Of a DNA stretch of 7,463 nucleotides, positions 6,021 through 7,463 are shown one piece after another; positions within the stretch are counted from its first letter, which is position 1; every line of letters begins with the position of its first letter. The notes under the pieces are model-generated. The model saw only the letters and a list, made by a program, of their open reading frames with translations. It searched no databases and was not told the origin of the DNA. This DNA comes from Bacteroidota bacterium (GTDB lineage: Bacteria > Bacteroidota > Bacteroidia > Bacteroidales > B39-G9), in NCBI GenBank assembly GCA_030592465.1, contig JAUVJB010000151.1, positions 1 to 7,463 on the forward strand. Direction: 5' to 3'. Both the position numbers and the translations under genes were made by a program.

Positions 6021-6791
6021 TTAAAATCTTAAATGTTTAACCGAGTCGCCACTGTTAAGCAATTCCTTTAAAGCATCGATTCCTATTTGTAAATGTTTTT
6101 CAGCAAAATTATCAGTAACAGCTTTATCACTTTCTTCTGTTTTTATGCCTGACGATATCATAGGCTGGTCAGAGACAAGTAGCAAGGCACCGGTCGGTAT
6201 TTGATTTGCAAAGCCAACTGCAAAAATAGTAGCAGTCTCCATATCAATTGCCATTGATCGAATTTGTCGAAGATATTTTTTAAACTCATCATCATGCTCC
6301 CACACCCTGCGATTTGTAGTTACAACTGTTCCTGTCCAATAGTCATTTTTATGTTTGATAATTGTCTCTGAAACAGCACGTTGTAAATTAAATGAGGGTA
6401 ATGCAGGAACTTCAGGCGGAAAATAATCGTTAGATGTTCCTTCTCGACGAATAGCTGCAATAGGTAAAATTAAATCACCAAGTTTATTTTTTTTCTTTAA
6501 ACCACCACATTTGCCCAAAAACAAAACAGCCTTAGGTTCAATCGCACTTAATAAATCCATTATTGTTGCAGCATTTGGACTACCCATACCAAAATCTATT
6601 ATTGTTATTCCGTTGGCAGTAGCATTTGGCATTGGCGATTTTTCGCCTATTACCGGAACATTATTCCATTCGGCAAATAATTTTACATAATGAATAAAAT
6701 TTGTAAGCAAAATATATTTCCCAAACTTATTGAGTGGCTGATTGGTATATCGTGGCAGCCAATTTTTTACTATTTCGCTTTTTGTTTGCAT
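6021..6791 (-). CDS. amn: AMP nucleosidase, short form (purine phosphorylase fold)
   Basis: The predicted reaction is hydrolysis of AMP to adenine and ribose 5-phosphate in the cytoplasm, a purine-pool and adenylate-balance activity. The 256-residue protein is one nucleoside phosphorylase-like domain. It lacks the N-terminal regulatory domain of the ~480-residue E. coli Amn, which is usual for Bacteroidota. Visible family features are DFGMGSPNAATIMDLL (66-81, substrate loop), FLGKCGGL (91-98), RREGTSNDYFPPE (115-127), the DMETATIFAVG ribose-binding stretch (183-193, with M184/E185) and VSDQP (206-210) with the likely catalytic Asp208. It is the first gene of a probable amn-holA operon and is divergent from the HsdR-N-type gene. 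It starts at ATG 6791-6789 behind an A-rich, Shine-Dalgarno-free leader. A related nucleosidase or phosphorylase is the alternative, but the motif set fits AMP nucleosidase well. Confidence 0.93.
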   Translation of the reverse strand: MQTKSEIVKNWLPRYTNQPLNKFGKYILLTNFIHYVKLFAEWNNVPVIGEKSPMPNATANGITIIDFGMGSPNAATIMDLLSAIEPKAVLFLGKCGGLKKKNKLGDLILPIAAIRREGTSNDYFPPEVPALPSFNLQRAVSETIIKHKNDYWTGTVVTTNRRVWEHDDEFKKYLRQIRSMAIDMETATIFAVGFANQIPTGALLLVSDQPMISSGIKTEESDKAVTDNFAEKHLQIGIDALKELLNSGDSVKHLRF

Positions 6792-6896
6792 ATTTTTTCT
6801 TATATAATTTCTGTAAAATTAATCAAATCTATATTGTAATAACACAAAATTTATTTATTTTACAAAATACTTATTTTTTTGCAATATTTAAAAATC
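6792..6896. promoter_or_regulatory. Divergent intergenic promoter region (amn / HsdR-N gene)
   Basis: These 105 nt separate the two divergent starts and must carry the promoters of both units unless transcription comes from further away. On the minus strand 6831-6824 reads TAGATTTG, an exact Bacteroidota TAnnTTTG -7 box, which would start the amn transcript around 6815-6818 with a leader of about 25 nt. The nearest upstream TTTG (6848-6845) is only 13 nt away, shorter than the usual 17-23 nt, so the -33 element is unclear. I found no exact -7 box for the plus-strand gene; the T-rich run at 6871-6881 is only a loose match. Confidence 0.4.
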
Positions 6897-7358
6897 ATGC
6901 AACAATTAAATTTACCAATTTATCGACAAAAAACTAAAATTGATGGTGATAAAAAATTAATTTTTGATATTATAAGGAAGAAATATGTTGCTTTAACACC
7001 TGAAGAATGGGTAAGACAAAATTTTATTCATTATCTGATTAATGAAAGAAATTATCCTGCTTCATTAATTGCTGTTGAAATGACTTTAAAAGTAAACACT
7101 GTTACGAAAAGATGTGATATTGCATTATTTGATAATACCGGCAACCCGATTGTTATTGTTGAATGTAAAGCAACAGATGTTAAAATCAATCAAAAAACCT
7201 TTGAGCAAATAGCAAATTATAATATTAAGTTAAGAGTTGATTATTTGATAGTTACAAATGGCATTGACCATTATTGTTGCAAAATTGATTATGAATCAAA
7301 CTCTTTCCGGTTTTTGAAGGATATTCCTTATTATAAGAAGATTTCTACTATGGATTAG
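6897..7358 (+). CDS. Stand-alone HsdR N-terminal-type PD-(D/E)XK nuclease domain protein
   Basis: This 153-residue protein consists only of the type I restriction HsdR N-terminal nuclease fold (HSDR_N_2-type). It has no helicase motor, and no HsdM or HsdS lies nearby. The nuclease core is intact: E61 (AVEM), R72, D74 (KRCDIALF), E89 and K91 (IVECKA) and the Q104 motif (FEQIANYN). The conserved Bacteroidota opening (LNLP.Y, then KKYVALTPEEWVRQNF at 28-43) is present. I chose ATG 6897, not the in-frame TTG at 6879, because relatives begin MQ.LNLP. There is no Shine-Dalgarno sequence. From memory, homologues are widespread in Bacteroidota and often sit divergent to, or next to, holA, which hints at a housekeeping DNA role over restriction. 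Its substrate is unknown; DNA cleavage is inferred from the fold only. Confidence 0.9.
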   Translation: MQQLNLPIYRQKTKIDGDKKLIFDIIRKKYVALTPEEWVRQNFIHYLINERNYPASLIAVEMTLKVNTVTKRCDIALFDNTGNPIVIVECKATDVKINQKTFEQIANYNIKLRVDYLIVTNGIDHYCCKIDYESNSFRFLKDIPYYKKISTMD

Positions 7359-7362
7359 ATTT

Positions 7363-7422
7363 ATATACTTCACTCGGGAATAATTTGCGTTTTATTAAAT
7401 ATACTTCACTCTGTTATAATTT
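7363..7422. repeat. Pair of 24-nt direct repeats, 36 nt apart
   Basis: ATATACTTCACTC, four variable bases, then ATAATTT occurs at 7363-7386 and again at 7399-7422. The 20 fixed bases are identical and the offset is exactly 36 nt. It begins 4 nt after the stop of the HsdR-N-type gene. No dyad symmetry or T-run suggests a terminator. It may be a short tandem duplication or part of a larger repeat field continuing beyond the window. Confidence 0.6.
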
Positions 7423-7433
7423 TAACATATATT

Positions 7434-7463
7434 GTCATTAATAGTCATTGATAGTCATTATGT
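7434..7463. repeat. 10-nt tandem repeat (GTCATTnATA), reaching the window edge
   Basis: GTCATT begins at 7434, 7444 and 7454, an exact 10-nt period, with spacers AATA and GATA between copies. The last unit continues to the window edge, so the array length is unknown. Similar TAGTCATTGA strings are, from memory, frequent in Bacteroidota intergenic DNA. No function can be given. Confidence 0.6.

Noticed and set aside
6879..6896. Upstream TTG start for the HsdR-N-type protein
   Set aside because: It would add only MQYLKI before the family-typical MQ.LNLP start. There is no ribosome-binding sequence to favour TTG over the ATG at 6897.
6734..6937. Plus-strand 67-codon ORF
   Set aside because: It overlaps the 5' end of amn antisense, crosses the divergent promoter region and enters the HsdR-N gene in another frame. 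Its hydrophobic look comes from T-rich DNA.
6897..7358. Type I restriction-modification or defence island
   Set aside because: Only the nuclease domain is present. There is no motor, HsdM, HsdS or other defence gene in the window, and the neighbours are housekeeping genes.
7363..7422. Possible two-unit CRISPR array (24-nt repeats at 36-nt offset)
   Set aside because: The repeat is interrupted by a variable 4-nt block, the gap between units is only 12 nt, the unit is not palindromic, and there are no cas genes in the window.
1..7463. tRNA, rRNA, riboswitch, integrase or transposase genes
   Set aside because: I saw no cloverleaf with conserved T-arm, no rRNA-like sequence, no recognisable riboswitch core and no mobile-element ORF on either strand.

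Overview
This AT-rich window looks like a chromosomal segment of a Bacteroidota bacterium, perhaps of the Bacteroidales/Marinilabiliales side. The evidence is the short, non-enterobacterial form of AMP nucleosidase, the diverged HolA, a Bacteroidota-style RecB/AddA-like helicase-nuclease, genes that start without Shine-Dalgarno sequences, candidate TAnnTTTG -7 boxes, and repeat-filled intergenic gaps. The finer taxonomy is a guess.

Layout from left to right. At 1-642 (minus) is the N-terminal 214 residues of a tandem-domain universal stress protein, which runs off the left edge. At 643-1432 is a gene-free region dense in structure: two copies of an ~85-bp repeat made of three small hairpins, several isolated hairpins, and a 139-bp MITE-like inverted repeat with a GC-rich palindrome in one arm. 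At 1433-4699 (minus) is a 1088-residue UvrD-type helicase fused to a C-terminal PD-(D/E)XK nuclease (AddA/RecB-like). The gap at 4700-5001 holds GCCAC-type short repeats, a second copy of the GC palindrome and a run with 7-nt periodicity. At 5002-6006 and 6021-6791 (both minus, 14 nt apart) are holA (clamp-loader delta subunit) and an AMP nucleosidase gene, probably one operon. A 105-nt divergent promoter region separates these from a plus-strand gene at 6897-7358 for a stand-alone HsdR-N-type PD-(D/E)XK nuclease domain. The right end (7359-7463) has two kinds of short direct repeat and no gene.

Functionally, three of the five genes handle DNA: a replication clamp-loader subunit, a double-strand-break end-processing helicase-nuclease, and a small putative nuclease of unknown role. 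The other two concern the nucleotide pool and stress. I see no defence island, CRISPR array, transposase, integrase, tRNA or rRNA. The protein content is ordinary housekeeping. The less explained parts are the intergenic repeats and the orphan HsdR-N protein divergent from amn-holA.
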